Shown: in pieces, positions 55,055-64,000 of the stretch | Position numbering within the stretch: the stretch's first letter is position 1 | Layout: each line of letters begins with the position of its first letter | DNA from: Nannobrachium achirus | Taxonomy: Eukaryota; Chordata; Actinopteri; Myctophiformes; Myctophidae | DNA: 64,000 nucleotides | NCBI GenBank assembly: GCA_963921795.1 | Contig: OY997652.1 | Coordinates: 18,464,440 to 18,528,439, forward strand | Direction of reading: 5' to 3' | Position numbers and translations under genes: made by a program | The notes under the pieces: generated by a model | What the model saw: only the letters and a program-made list of their open reading frames with translations | What the model was told of the DNA's origin: nothing | Databases searched by the model: none

Positions 55055-57103
55055 TTAGTTTTTCTTCTGTTCCTGCAAGGTACACTGCAGCTCTCTCAGG
55101 TTCTCCAATAGCAGCTCCGCCACATCCAGACGACCGTTGCGCTTGGCATCAAAGATGTAGGCTCTAATGTTATCAATCTGCTGCAGAAGCAGCTCCTCCT
55201 CGATCACATTGATGTCTTGCAGAACGTCCTCCTTGTCCGTTCCGTTGAAGGGGTTGCTTGGGACCCAGACCTCAGGGAAGGGGCTGCTGGCATCGCTTTT
55301 CTCCTCCTCAAAAGGACTGCCAGGCGTGGCGTCAGCCCATACCTCCTCCTCCTCTCCTCTGTCCTTTTCCTCAAAGGGATTGTACTCTCTACCATTGGTT
55401 GCCTGATGCTCCATCTCCTCCCTCTCCTGAGCAAAGTGCTTGATCTCATCCTGCTGCAAGCTCTCCTCCTCGTCCAGCTTCTCAAAGAGAGTAATGGCCA
55501 GGCTGGTTTGTTGCTGATCGCACTCGTCCTGTAGCTGTTGCAAGTTACTATCTAACATGACCACCTCGTTCATCCGAAGGGCCTCCTGAACCTTTTCTAT
55601 CTGCAGCAGAGGGTCTTTCAACTCACTCTGCGTGTGGAAGGAGTCTGAGGAGGTTATGCGTGGGTCTGCAGGGGCCTGGGGAAGCTCTCTGTTGGTGTTG
55701 GCAGCATGGAGGTTCTTCTCAGACTCCTGTCTCCTCTTCTCTTGTTTCCTATTTTCTTTCAGATTCTCATACTTCTCCTTAGTGGGTAAAGACATCAAGC
55801 CAAACAGCTTCTCCTTGACAAACAGTGTAACAGAATAGCGTACCATTTTCTGCAGCTGGAGGGTCTTGGGATGTGATGGTGGGTCATCATTCACTCCGAG
55901 TGTTAGGATCCTCTTACTCAGTGAATCAATTAATTCATAGTATTTCAGTACTTCCATTCTCAGTTCTCCAGCAGTGTCCAGATTGTATGCCGTCTCTCCA
56001 GCATTGAGAGATTCGGCCATTCGGATGTACTCCAAAGCCCTCTCGTCAACTCTGTCCATACACAACCTCAGCCTCTCATAAAGTGTGACTATGTCAGCCA
56101 TGTGGTCCTTTTCCAACTTCTGCTGTCTCTTCAGCAGGGTGTCCATACAGTGCTGACAGCAGCGAATCCTCTCATCATCCTTCTCCTCCAGCATGGAAGT
56201 GACACTGCTCAGGCTGCTGATGCTACTTCTCCTAGTGCCCATGTCACCGCCACTCCCTGTCAGGGACGCCTGGGATTGACCAGGGCTTCCGGGGGCACAC
56301 AGGGACTCCGGTGTCCTACTAATTGTCTCATAAGCCAACAACAGGGGAACAAACTCCATGCACTTCCAGCACATGATGGATCCACAGAGACGGCAGTGGT
56401 GTCGTCTGCTAAGGATTCTGAACTTGTGCCCACAGTCAGGACAGAAAGGCACATCCGAGTCACTCACCCATGGCACTATAGATTTCTCTATTGCTCTGAT
56501 TTTGACAGCATCTAAGTTGGTCCGGTCAATAGATATCAGCGTCTTCAGATTCATGATGAGCTTATTGGACTCTATAATGTTATGCTCAACCCGACCTGCT
56601 CTGTGTTTTTTGAAGAGGTCCAAATGATTTCTGGTGGCTCCCAGTTCCTGAGGTTCCCACATATGTGGGTCCACTCCACCACAGTAGTAGTTGTGGGTAC
56701 CCAGCCTGTCATTGCCGTTCCACTTCAGTAATTTATCTTTGGCTTTCTTAGCCATCTGAACCAGACGTTTGAGCACATGGTGGTCCTCCCCTGAGTGCTC
56801 CTTTCCATAATGGTCCTGGAGCTGGTAGAATGACTGCAGGTCTTTCAGGCACAGCGGGCAGAGGAATCCCTCCTTTACCTCTGCATGCTCCTGCCTCTTC
56901 AAAGTGGGGTGGATAGCCGCAGGACATGACAAGGCTGGGCTGGTGTGCAAGACTGGAGAGGAAATATCTAAAATGGAGGGATCCATTTGCTGCACCCATT
57001 TCTGCACAGCAGTGGGTGTTGTGTTGTTGGCAGTTTTGATTACCTTGAGATCAAAATGACTTGCTACATCATTACAAACCTGGAGTTTATATGGGTATGA
57101 CAA
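55055..57103 (-). CDS. rabenosyn-5 (rbsn)-like protein, intronless (probable retrogene)
   Basis: 682 residues, uninterrupted. Rabenosyn-5 is an endosomal Rab5/Rab4 and PI3P effector that links to EHD proteins and VPS45. Visible parts: a C2H2 finger (residues about 82-103, LCPLCLKDLQSF ... H-x4-H), then GGVDPHMWEPQELGA. The FYVE domain spans about 212-320 (WVSD, RRHHCR, C221/C224 through C316/C319, with the usual serine-rich insert). MVRYSVTLFVKEKLFGLMSL, two NPF motifs (two further sites read SPF) and the C-terminal Rab5-binding helix EELLLQQIDNIRAYIFDA follow. Human RBSN is 784 residues and multi-exon; lack of introns suggests retroposition. The first about 75 residues match nothing I know; Met40 (ATG at 56984-56986) is an alternative start. 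Confidence 0.87.
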   Translation of the reverse strand: MSYPYKLQVCNDVASHFDLKVIKTANNTTPTAVQKWVQQMDPSILDISSPVLHTSPALSCPAAIHPTLKRQEHAEVKEGFLCPLCLKDLQSFYQLQDHYGKEHSGEDHHVLKRLVQMAKKAKDKLLKWNGNDRLGTHNYYCGGVDPHMWEPQELGATRNHLDLFKKHRAGRVEHNIIESNKLIMNLKTLISIDRTNLDAVKIRAIEKSIVPWVSDSDVPFCPDCGHKFRILSRRHHCRLCGSIMCWKCMEFVPLLLAYETISRTPESLCAPGSPGQSQASLTGSGGDMGTRRSSISSLSSVTSMLEEKDDERIRCCQHCMDTLLKRQQKLEKDHMADIVTLYERLRLCMDRVDERALEYIRMAESLNAGETAYNLDTAGELRMEVLKYYELIDSLSKRILTLGVNDDPPSHPKTLQLQKMVRYSVTLFVKEKLFGLMSLPTKEKYENLKENRKQEKRRQESEKNLHAANTNRELPQAPADPRITSSDSFHTQSELKDPLLQIEKVQEALRMNEVVMLDSNLQQLQDECDQQQTSLAITLFEKLDEEESLQQDEIKHFAQEREEMEHQATNGREYNPFEEKDRGEEEEVWADATPGSPFEEEKSDASSPFPEVWVPSNPFNGTDKEDVLQDINVIEEELLLQQIDNIRAYIFDAKRNGRLDVAELLLENLRELQCTLQEQKKN

Positions 57104-57209
57104 TATAGGTGGGCAGATTGTGATGTATGTGATGATGTCACTTCACTTTGAAACAAAGGTAATTGTGTTCGTATAGACTCAACAAAGCCGGATGAACCGC
57201 AGTGGATTC

Positions 57210-57231
57210 AAAGAAAGAAAGAAAGAAAGAA
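57210..57231. repeat. (GAAA)n microsatellite
   Basis: Five to six GAAA units, upstream of the rbsn-like gene. Confidence 0.9.
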
Positions 57232-57448
57232 AGGTGTTGATGTCTAGGTGTTTAGGGCTGGTGAGGTGTGTTCAACACTGCCATGGGGCTTCGTTCAGGA
57301 AGCATTGAAGAGGAGGACCAGGATGTTATATTTTATGGTCATGGTTTTATTCTACAACAACAGATACAAATATAAACATAAGTACAAGCAACAATATTAC
57401 ATTACATGAATATAAAACAATTAGGTGCCATAGGAAACATGAAGCACG

Positions 57449-57552
57449 CACAACAGCTACAGTATAAGGCAACATTATGGCAACAACTACAGGCCAGGGC
57501 AACATCATTATAGCAACAATAATACAAGGCAACATGATTATAGCAACCAAAA
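57449..57552. repeat. GGCAACATnATnATAGCAAC minisatellite
   Basis: Three to four diverged units of about 33 bp containing GGCAACAT and ATAGCAAC. Confidence 0.7.
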
Positions 57553-57885
57553 CTCACGTCAGTAACGCATGACCAGGTTTCAGGACAGACAGGGCTCGCA
57601 AGGTGTTGTTCTGCTGCTGCTGACAACAGAAGTGAGGGCACAGGCAGTATTTATACACACCAATATGACACTTTTGTACAGCCTTTATTGATAGACTTTC
57701 AAGTGTAGATGAACAGGAAAGAGGGAGAGAGAGACGGGGAGAGAGACGTTCTGGTTACGTGGTGAACATGTACAGTACGTGTCCATATGCATGTACTGTA
57801 TGTTTCCTTCTCTGTGCTTTGTGACCTTTTGCAGTATGTCAGCATGCATCGGTCCATCACCCCCCCCCCCCCTCCCTCCCCCCCC

Positions 57886-58125
57886 CGATGACTACGGGCC
57901 AGTCTCCCTAACATCACAGGTCATGAAGACCTTTGAGCGACTAGTTAAGCAACATGTCGTTGTCGCATGGAGACTGGAAACCTTGTATGTCCAAAACCAT
58001 TCTGTTTTTATTATTTCTTAAAAGAGGCTATTCAAATAAAATAGCCTATCTAAAAGCTCACAATGCGTTGCTTGTAGATATGCCATTTTCACTACTTTTG
58101 TGTGACTCTTGTATGATGACGTATG
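57886..58125 (+). mobile_element. LINE RT fragment followed by decayed TA-MITE
   Basis: DDYGPVSLTSQVMKTFERLV is a typical early RT motif of fish non-LTR elements. It breaks off at about 57957 where TCGTTGTCGCATGGAGACTG begins, a decayed relative of the TA-flanked MITE with its hairpin at 58036-58090. Confidence 0.6.
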
Positions 58126-58339
58126 GCATAAAAATGGAGTCAGTGTCAGTGTATATTTTGCTATGATAGACGCGAAGCCATTCTGATTATTAGGTATATG
58201 TAGGCGCTGTGATCGGTTTGCACTTGCGCAGTGTAGTCTACCTCTGACATGGGTTGCCACGCAGAACAGCAGAAATCCCCCAAACCAGGAGCCGTCCAGG
58301 TGAAATGTCTCAGATCAGGAGAATCCTGGAGAAAGGACA

Positions 58340-58372
58340 CACGCACGCACGCACGCACGCGCGCACGCGCAC

Positions 58373-58458
<86 letters not shown>
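58340..58458. repeat. ACGC-rich and (CA)n microsatellite
   Basis: ACGCACGC units grading into about 41 CA units. Confidence 0.95.
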
Positions 58459-58462
<4 letters not shown>

Positions 58463-58514
58463 AGGCTTAGATATCCTTAGTTTTTTACTTGTTTTGGGGG
58501 GGGCTAGCTTCAAC

Positions 58515-58850
58515 CTAGTCTCGCGTAGCCAGACAACTATTCCACAATCTCTGAATGCTATATAGAGTCTGGAACAGCAGCTCCCTAACGGCGAGTAATG
58601 GAAACGAGCATTACCGTTCAAGAAAATATATTTTAAAATGTAATTTCTGCTAAGCAGCAAGCTAAACATGCTTATATGATTTTTATTTATATAATGATAA
58701 ATGTGTGCGATGTGAGATGAAAACGGAAGTGACGAGGAGGCTTCACTTCCGCTTTATCTCGCACTCACCATTTCTATTCCGGTTTGCCAGACTGTATGCC
58801 AGGAGCATTTGACCAAATCGCGGAGGAAACAGTCTGGCCACGCGAGACTA
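58515..58850. mobile_element. hAT-type MITE with perfect 8-bp duplication
   Basis: CTAGTCTCGCGTAGCCAGAC at the left and GTCTGGCCACGCGAGACTA at the right are inverted ends. GCTTCAAC flanks both sides (58507-58514, 58851-58858). An internal pair, AACGGAAGTGACGAGGAGGC / TTCACTTCCGCTTTATCTC, adds a second stem. 336 bp, no transposase. Confidence 0.87.
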
Positions 58851-59227
58851 GCTTCAACCAGTCTATGGCTTCAACAGCCCTGTATAAGGTTGGCCCAGTT
58901 ACCTCTAATTTATGTTCTGTTTGGCTGGCATCTCCAGGCCATTTTGGTTCTTTGATTAATATATCCTTATCCTGCTATAAAATGAGTAAAGCTCTGTCCT
59001 CCTTCCTTTCTGTCTGCCCACATAGCCTGCTACTGTATATAGACTTGGTGCACCAAAATGTAGCCTATGTGTGTGACTTTTAAGATGCACTTATTATTAC
59101 CAGTGTCCCAGGGTTGTCAATCAATGCATTTGGCTTGGCGCCATCGTGTGGTGGCCAACCCTCCTCCTCCTCTCAGGATGCTCCTGTGGTGGACTGTCCT
59201 CCTGCCACGTGGGATGGGATACATCCT

Positions 59228-61290
59228 GGACCTCAACTCAACTCAACTCAACTTTATTTATATAGCACATTTCACATGACAAGTCAACCAAAGTGCTGTA
59301 CAAGTTAAAAACAAAGAGCGAACAGTGCAATAAAAACAAAACAATAGCATACAATGAAATAAGCACAAAAAAAGAAAAAGCATTATTACCAATAAAGGAA
59401 GTCAGGTGTCGCTAAAAGCCAGGGAGAAGAAATATGTTTTTAAGAGGGATTTAAAAATAGATATTGACTGGGCAGCTCGGATGTGAATAGGCAAGTTATT
59501 CCAGAGCCTAGGGGCAGCTGCTGCAAAGGCCCGGTCACCCCTAGTTGTTCTGTTTGTTGCTAACTCAGTCAACAGCAACTGGTCAGCGGACCTCAGGGCT
59601 CTGGCTGGGGAGTAGTCGGAAATGAGTTCTGCGAGTGATGGGGGTGCCGTCCCATTCCTAACTTTAACTAGACCAGGTCAACCTGGTTGTGCCAGACCCC
59701 CTGTCTGTCATCATCATTTATGACATCATGCCTTTTGTAGGCATGTCATCATCATGTCATCATCATATATACCCTTTATATAGAAAACCCGGACAGACCG
59801 ACATTTGCTTATGTAGGCCTACCCATTTCATGGGTCTGGCAAAAACATACATGAGAATCTTAAAATTAATTCGGAAGCGGACAGGGAGCCAGTGGAGTGA
59901 AGCTAAGACTGGTGTAATATGGTCACGTTTCTTTTTGCCGGTGAGGAGGCGGGCAGCGGCATTTTGGACTATCTGTAGGCGTCTAAGTAGTGCTTGATCT
60001 ATACCGACATACAGGGAGTTACAGTAGTCCAACCTAGAGGAAATGAAAGCATGGATAACCTTCTCAAGGTCGTTATGGGATAAATATGGTTTGATTTTTG
60101 CTAAAAGTCTAAGGTGAAAGAAGCTGGTTTTGATGACAGAACTAACCTGTTTGTCCAATTTGAAAGCTGTGTCAAAAATTACACGAGGTTTTTAACGGAG
60201 GAGTGAATGTATGGACTAAGGGGACCAAGGATGTCAGGGGGGGGGGGGGGGGGGGGGGGTAGGAGAGTGTAGACCAAAGGTGATAATTTCAGTTTTACTG
60301 TCATTGAGATTAAGGAAGTTTGAGGCCATCCATGATTTAATATCTGCCAGGCAGTTTTGCAGTAACTGTAATGGGTTGTAAGCTGGGTCGTTGTATTTTG
60401 ACTTGAGGGGCAGGTCGATTTGAATGTCATCAGCGAAGCAATGAAATGAAATATTATGTCTTGTTATGATTTCTCCTAGGGGCAGAATGTACAGTAAAAA
60501 TAACTGTTTGTTAAATAGGATTTGAACCACTGCAGGGCGGTACCAGTGATGCCTACACTTTGTTCGAGGCGAGATAATAAAATATTATGGTCAACCGTGT
60601 CGAATGCAGCCGCCAGGTCAAGAAGCACCAGAACAGCTGGGCAGCCGTCATCTACAGTTAAAAGGAGATCATTAAAAACTCTTAAAAGTGCCGTTTCTGT
60701 ACTGTGGCCTGGTTTAAAACCAGACTGGAACTTTTCGTGAATACCATGGGTGGTTAAAAACTGCTGCAACTGTGCGTACACTGTCTTTTCTAAGACCTTC
60801 GATAAAAAAGGCAACTGGGAGATGGGTCTAAAATTTGATAAGACAGAGGGGTCCAGATTTTTTTTTTAATTAAAGGCTGCACCACAGCATGTTTGAAGAC
60901 AGCTGGGACGCAACCTGTGATGAGACATGTGTTAATGATTGATAAAATTGTAGGACCGACAGAGCTAAAGACATCTTTAAGAAGGCGAGAGGGAATACAA
61001 TCAGATGGACAGTTTGTGGGGCGTAGGTGACTGACTATATCCGACAGTGCAGTGAGGGATATAGGGTCAAAATTCTCAAGAGATGCATGGCAGAGGGGAG
61101 GAACAGGGGAAAGAATAGCAGGCATGTGAGCTGATCTAAGGGTTGCAATTTTATCAATAAAATATTTTAAAAAGTGCTCACAGAGGGTGGGTGATGGCAC
61201 AACAGACGGTGTAGTGCACCTGTATAGGAAACAAGTTTCAGGCATTTGTTTAAAGCTAATAATAATAGTGTACAATGTAATTGTTCTGTA
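59228..61290 (-). pseudogene. L2-like LINE, 5'-truncated and broken
   Basis: Minus-strand RT blocks in order: SDIVSHLRPTNCPSDCIPSR (about 61040-60985), a frameshift, FQSGFKPGHSTETALLRVFN with VLLDLAAAFDTVDH (60814-60476), a deletion joining SYLTNS to the FHCFADDIQ catalytic box, then a G23 homopolymer (60237-60259). Next come SRLDYCNSLYVGIDQALLRR (60158-59830), an inserted segment (about 59675-59835) and the C-terminus RGDRAFAAAAPRLWNNLP (to about 59409). The 3' end is a short tandem (AGTTG)n at 59229-59245. No endonuclease domain remains. Confidence 0.85.
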
Positions 61291-62795
61291 GTTCTATATA
61301 GTTCATTCACGGTTGTCCTTTCTTTACTGATGACTTGTAGGTTTGTTACTGTAGGCCTACATGTGTGGGTTTGGTTCTAAAACACAATAGGCTACACATT
61401 TCAAATAACATAAAAAATGTAAGGCTGCCTACACATACACATTGGGTAGCCTATATAACACAACATTACATGACAATCTACAAATTATCATAAACATGCA
61501 AATAGTCTACATGGCTACTAAACAAATATCAAACATATAGGCCTATTTTGTAGGGTTACAGGATAGGTGGCCACCAGGACATCTGGGCACCTGTCCAAAT
61601 ATTTTAGAATTAGTAAAGTAAAGTAGCCTATACATGATTAGAACATGCTTAAACTACAGTTAATGTTAACATTTTGGGGCATAATCTAATTAGTTAAAAA
61701 TAAGTCTGATGTAGCCTAGCCTACCATGCATTAACATTAACTTTACATTACAATTTGGACAAATTGCCAATTTGACATCGAGGTGCCCAGATGTCCCTAG
61801 TGCCCACCTATCCTGTATCCTAGTAAGCTTAAGTTGCTACTTGCACCTGCCTAAATAACATGCAAAAAACTAAACAGCCAGCTCCAAAAACACTCGTATA
61901 AAACCAAAAGTCTCTAAGTATTTCAGATTAAACAACAAAAAGACGCAGACTTTGTGAATTCTGTAGGCTACTAGTACAGCCGGTGTAACGAGCTGTTATT
62001 AAACTGACTGTCGAAAACAGCTGAGCTGATTGGCCTCGATCGCTCAACTGGCAATCTAGTTATTTGAAACTCTGATAATCAACTGGCTGGCTTCAAAATA
62101 ATATTTAATGACTCACTCAGGATTACCTTGGTCCTGCCTGCTGTGTTGATTTCCACAACATTAATGTGTCTGACTCTGACTCAGAGGTAGGAGATAATGA
62201 ATGAATGCATGATGCATCTGATTTCTGGTTTATGCTAAACAGCCCTGCGCCTCCATAATACACCACTAGATGGCGTACTCTATCTAACAAATAAAGACAG
62301 CTGCAAATTTTTTTAGTTTACTTTGTTTATTTATCATACAATTATTAAACTATAATTTTAGTTTAGTGACATGGCAAAACACCATCACAATTATATGAAT
62401 AAAATAGTTTAGAATCTGGATCTCTTTGAGTCTTCGTATGCTTCTACTGCAAATCATCTCAGTATATGTTGTGAACAAAACATTTAAGGAAAGCCTTCTC
62501 TACAGTATCTGTCTTACTGCCCTTGCACATGTTTTATCTTGTGCATCATTCCTACACTGAAATGTTGCAGTGTGCTACCTGTCCACAAATTAAGCATGAT
62601 AAGGACCTTTTACTTTATATTATGTAGTCCCTATCCATTTGTAGCCTATTTATTTACTTGTACACTCAGATTTAAATTAACCTTTTTTATTGTGCTCACC
62701 AAACCTTTGTTTTATTATTGCAGAGATCAAAATGATGAGCCTGCAAGGTTCAGCTAGGCTTTTTAGGGCATGTGCTGCTATATCTGGAGTCTAAT
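61291..62795. other. Gene-free stretch
   Basis: AT-rich sequence without a recognisable gene. One clear MITE (61559-61815) lies in it; otherwise I see nothing. Confidence 0.6.
61559..61815. mobile_element. TA-flanked MITE, 257 bp
   Basis: CAGGATAGGTGG at the left and CCACCTATCCTG at the right, with the pairing extending through GACATCTGGGCACC / GGTGCCCAGATGTC. TA lies on both sides. No hairpin core, so it is unrelated to the common palindrome. Confidence 0.82.
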
Positions 62796-63123
62796 TGTGG
62801 CGGAGAGAGTCGCAGCCCCAGCCTGAAGTATCAAAAGTCTGGACTTTCACACGGGAGACCCGGGTTCGAAACCGGGTGGGGAGGTTCGGATCACCTCCGT
62901 TACATTGGTGCCGTGACCCGGATCCGGGCTTTCCCGTAGGAGGAGGTCAAAGGGGGGTGAGTGTGGCGGAGAGAGTCGCAGCCCCAGCCTGAAGCCTCAA
63001 AAGTCTAGCATCTGCTCTCATTCCATAGGGATGTCCCTTTGGTGAGATGGTTAAGATATTGGACTTTCACGCGGGAGACCCGGGTCGAAACCGGGTGGGG
63101 AGGTTCGGATCAGCTCCGTTACA
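62796..63123 (+). mobile_element. TRIM-like miniature LTR retrotransposon with tRNA-like LTR
   Basis: LTR1 62796-62904 and LTR2 62962-63123 both start TGTGGCGGAG and end CTCCGTTACA (TG...CA with inverted ends). One base after LTR1 is TGGTGCCGTGACCCGGAT (62906-62923), complementary to the 3' end of tRNA-His at 17 of 18 positions. A purine tract (GGAGGAGGTCAAAGGGGGGTGAG region, 62938-62961) precedes LTR2. The interior is only 57 bp and has no coding capacity. LTR2 contains a tRNA-Glu-like sequence. LTR1 lacks 54 bp of it. No clear target duplication. Confidence 0.78.
63033..63107 (+). other. tRNA-Glu(UUC)-like sequence inside LTR2
   Basis: GTCCCTTTGGTGAGATGGTT carries a box A-like TGGTGAGATGG; GGACTTTCACGCGGG resembles the anticodon arm with TTC; ACCCGGGTCGAAACCGGGT is the T arm, with one T missing from box B. 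The complete box B (GGTTCGAAACC) survives in LTR1. The anticodon stem pairs poorly, so I do not call a tRNA gene. Confidence 0.6.
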
Positions 63124-63193
63124 CTTGTATTGAACACTGTTGAAGGCCTATAGGCCTACCCCTTGATCATTCTCACCACAGCTGTCTGTAGAG

Positions 63194-63653
63194 CAAGGTT
63201 CTTCAACAGGTGGTTCCGGGACCCCTAGGGTGTCCTCAGAGTTATTACAGGGGGGTTCTCCAAATCTTTGTGTGATAGAAACTTTTTTCTCCTCTTTTAT
63301 ATTAACCACTTGAAACCTAGTGTCCATATTCTGAGAACTTTAACCAACAATAGCTAATCTACAAGCTCACAACGTTGTGAGCTTGTAGATCAGCTATTTT
63401 AGGCAAAGGGGTTTAGTGTAGAGGGGAAAAAGAGCAGACTCAGTACAGAGTGAAAGGTAAGGTTATTAAAGTATTGACAGTTCAAGTGGTTAAATATCTG
63501 AAAACACAAATTAACAAGAATCCAAAATACACTGATGATTGAGCTGTCAAACGATGAAACTATATGTGGAATCTATGAAAAGGTTGTGGGGGTCCCTGCT
63601 TCATCTCTCTCTCAACTAAGGGGTCCTCGGGCTGAAAACGTTGAAGATCCCTG
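63194..63653. mobile_element. Composite hAT MITE with nested TTAA hairpin MITE, copy 3
   Basis: Outer ends CAAGGTTCTTCAAC and GTTGAAGATCCCTG. Flanks CTGTAGAG and CTGTGGAG agree in 7 of 8 bases. The nested element (63306-63489) lies between TTAA sites; its hairpin (63349-63404) has a very short centre, ACAACGTTGT. Confidence 0.85.
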
Positions 63654-63815
63654 CTGTGGAGACATGCAGAGGAATTCTTCCTCTGCATTTGTGCAGCACA
63701 GAACTGTTAAATGGCTTAAATGTGTATCAGTGTCAGCTACAAATTGGCGCAGGACTTTCTGTTATCTGACACTTAGCTCTGGCTCTTCTTTCAGGGGGTC
63801 TAATAGGCATTGAAG

Positions 63816-63971
63816 ATGGATGACTCCAACCACTCCCACTGTGTGAACATGGAAAATGCCTCGCTAGCAGAGCAGCTCCTAGTCAGCAGGATAGTGATAT
63901 TACTCTACTTCTGGCAGGTCCAAACAGGGCCACTGTTCAGTCACACATCACAAACCACAGAGAATCCATGA
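63816..63971 (+). CDS. Possible first coding exon of an unknown gene
   Basis: After a strong polypyrimidine acceptor (ggctcttctttcag), ATG opens 51 codons beginning MDDSNHSHCVNMENASLAEQ, with two N-glycosylation motifs, then a short hydrophobic LLVSRIVILLYFW. A membrane-receptor N-terminus is conceivable but I recognise no family. The frame stops at 63969-63971; a donor within it (CAG/gtccaa) is weak. The window ends 29 bases later. Could be chance. Confidence 0.2.
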   Translation: MDDSNHSHCVNMENASLAEQLLVSRIVILLYFWQVQTGPLFSHTSQTTENP

Positions 63972-64000
63972 GGGTGGAGTGTACTGAAAATATATACAGA

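Noticed and set aside
55167-56627. Several plus-strand frames of 60-137 codons
   Set aside because: Antisense or out-of-frame shadows of the rbsn-like gene.
63033-63107. Functional tRNA-Glu gene
   Set aside because: Box B lacks a base, the anticodon stem does not pair and the sequence lies inside an LTR; kept only as a tRNA-like segment.

Overview
The window looks like nuclear DNA from a teleost fish. It has long introns with GT-AG (and one GC-AG) splice sites, protein sequences of vertebrate type, very dense CA/GT microsatellites, and fish-type L2-like LINE, tRNA-SINE, hAT and TA-target MITE relics. No prokaryotic genes, CRISPR arrays or functional tRNA/rRNA genes are visible. I cannot name the species.

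Two conserved multi-exon genes form the backbone and point tail to tail. The 3' part of kdm2b (plus strand, 426-23408) encodes the end of the JmjC-side region, the CXXC zinc finger, PHD finger, F-box and leucine-rich repeats of the PRC1.1 / H3K36-demethylase protein. An internal first exon at 8215-8268 would start the short, JmjC-less isoform. rnf34 (minus strand, 51721 down to 31044) can be followed completely through eight coding exons, giving a 422-residue FYVE-like/RING E3 ligase. The convergent KDM2B-RNF34 arrangement is the same as on human 12q24.31.

Two intact intronless genes look like retrocopies: a klhdc3-like kelch protein (4518-5663, minus), nested antisense in a kdm2b intron, and a rabenosyn-5 (rbsn)-like protein (55055-57103, minus), upstream of rnf34.

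The rest is repeat-rich. A palindromic hairpin with the core AGATCTACAAGCTCACAAC occurs about 35 times. It sits in the centre of several otherwise unrelated elements: a TA-flanked MITE, a TTAA-flanked MITE that is itself nested in a hAT MITE, and a family beginning GGCTTGATTTATGC. A miniature LTR retrotransposon (TRIM-like) at 62796-63123 has a 57-bp interior, a tRNA-His-type primer site and a tRNA-Glu-like sequence inside its LTR; a second partial copy lies at 46351-46505. A hAT element has inserted exactly at a kdm2b 5' splice site and duplicated it. The right part (57.8-61.3 kb) holds degenerate L2-like LINE sequence.
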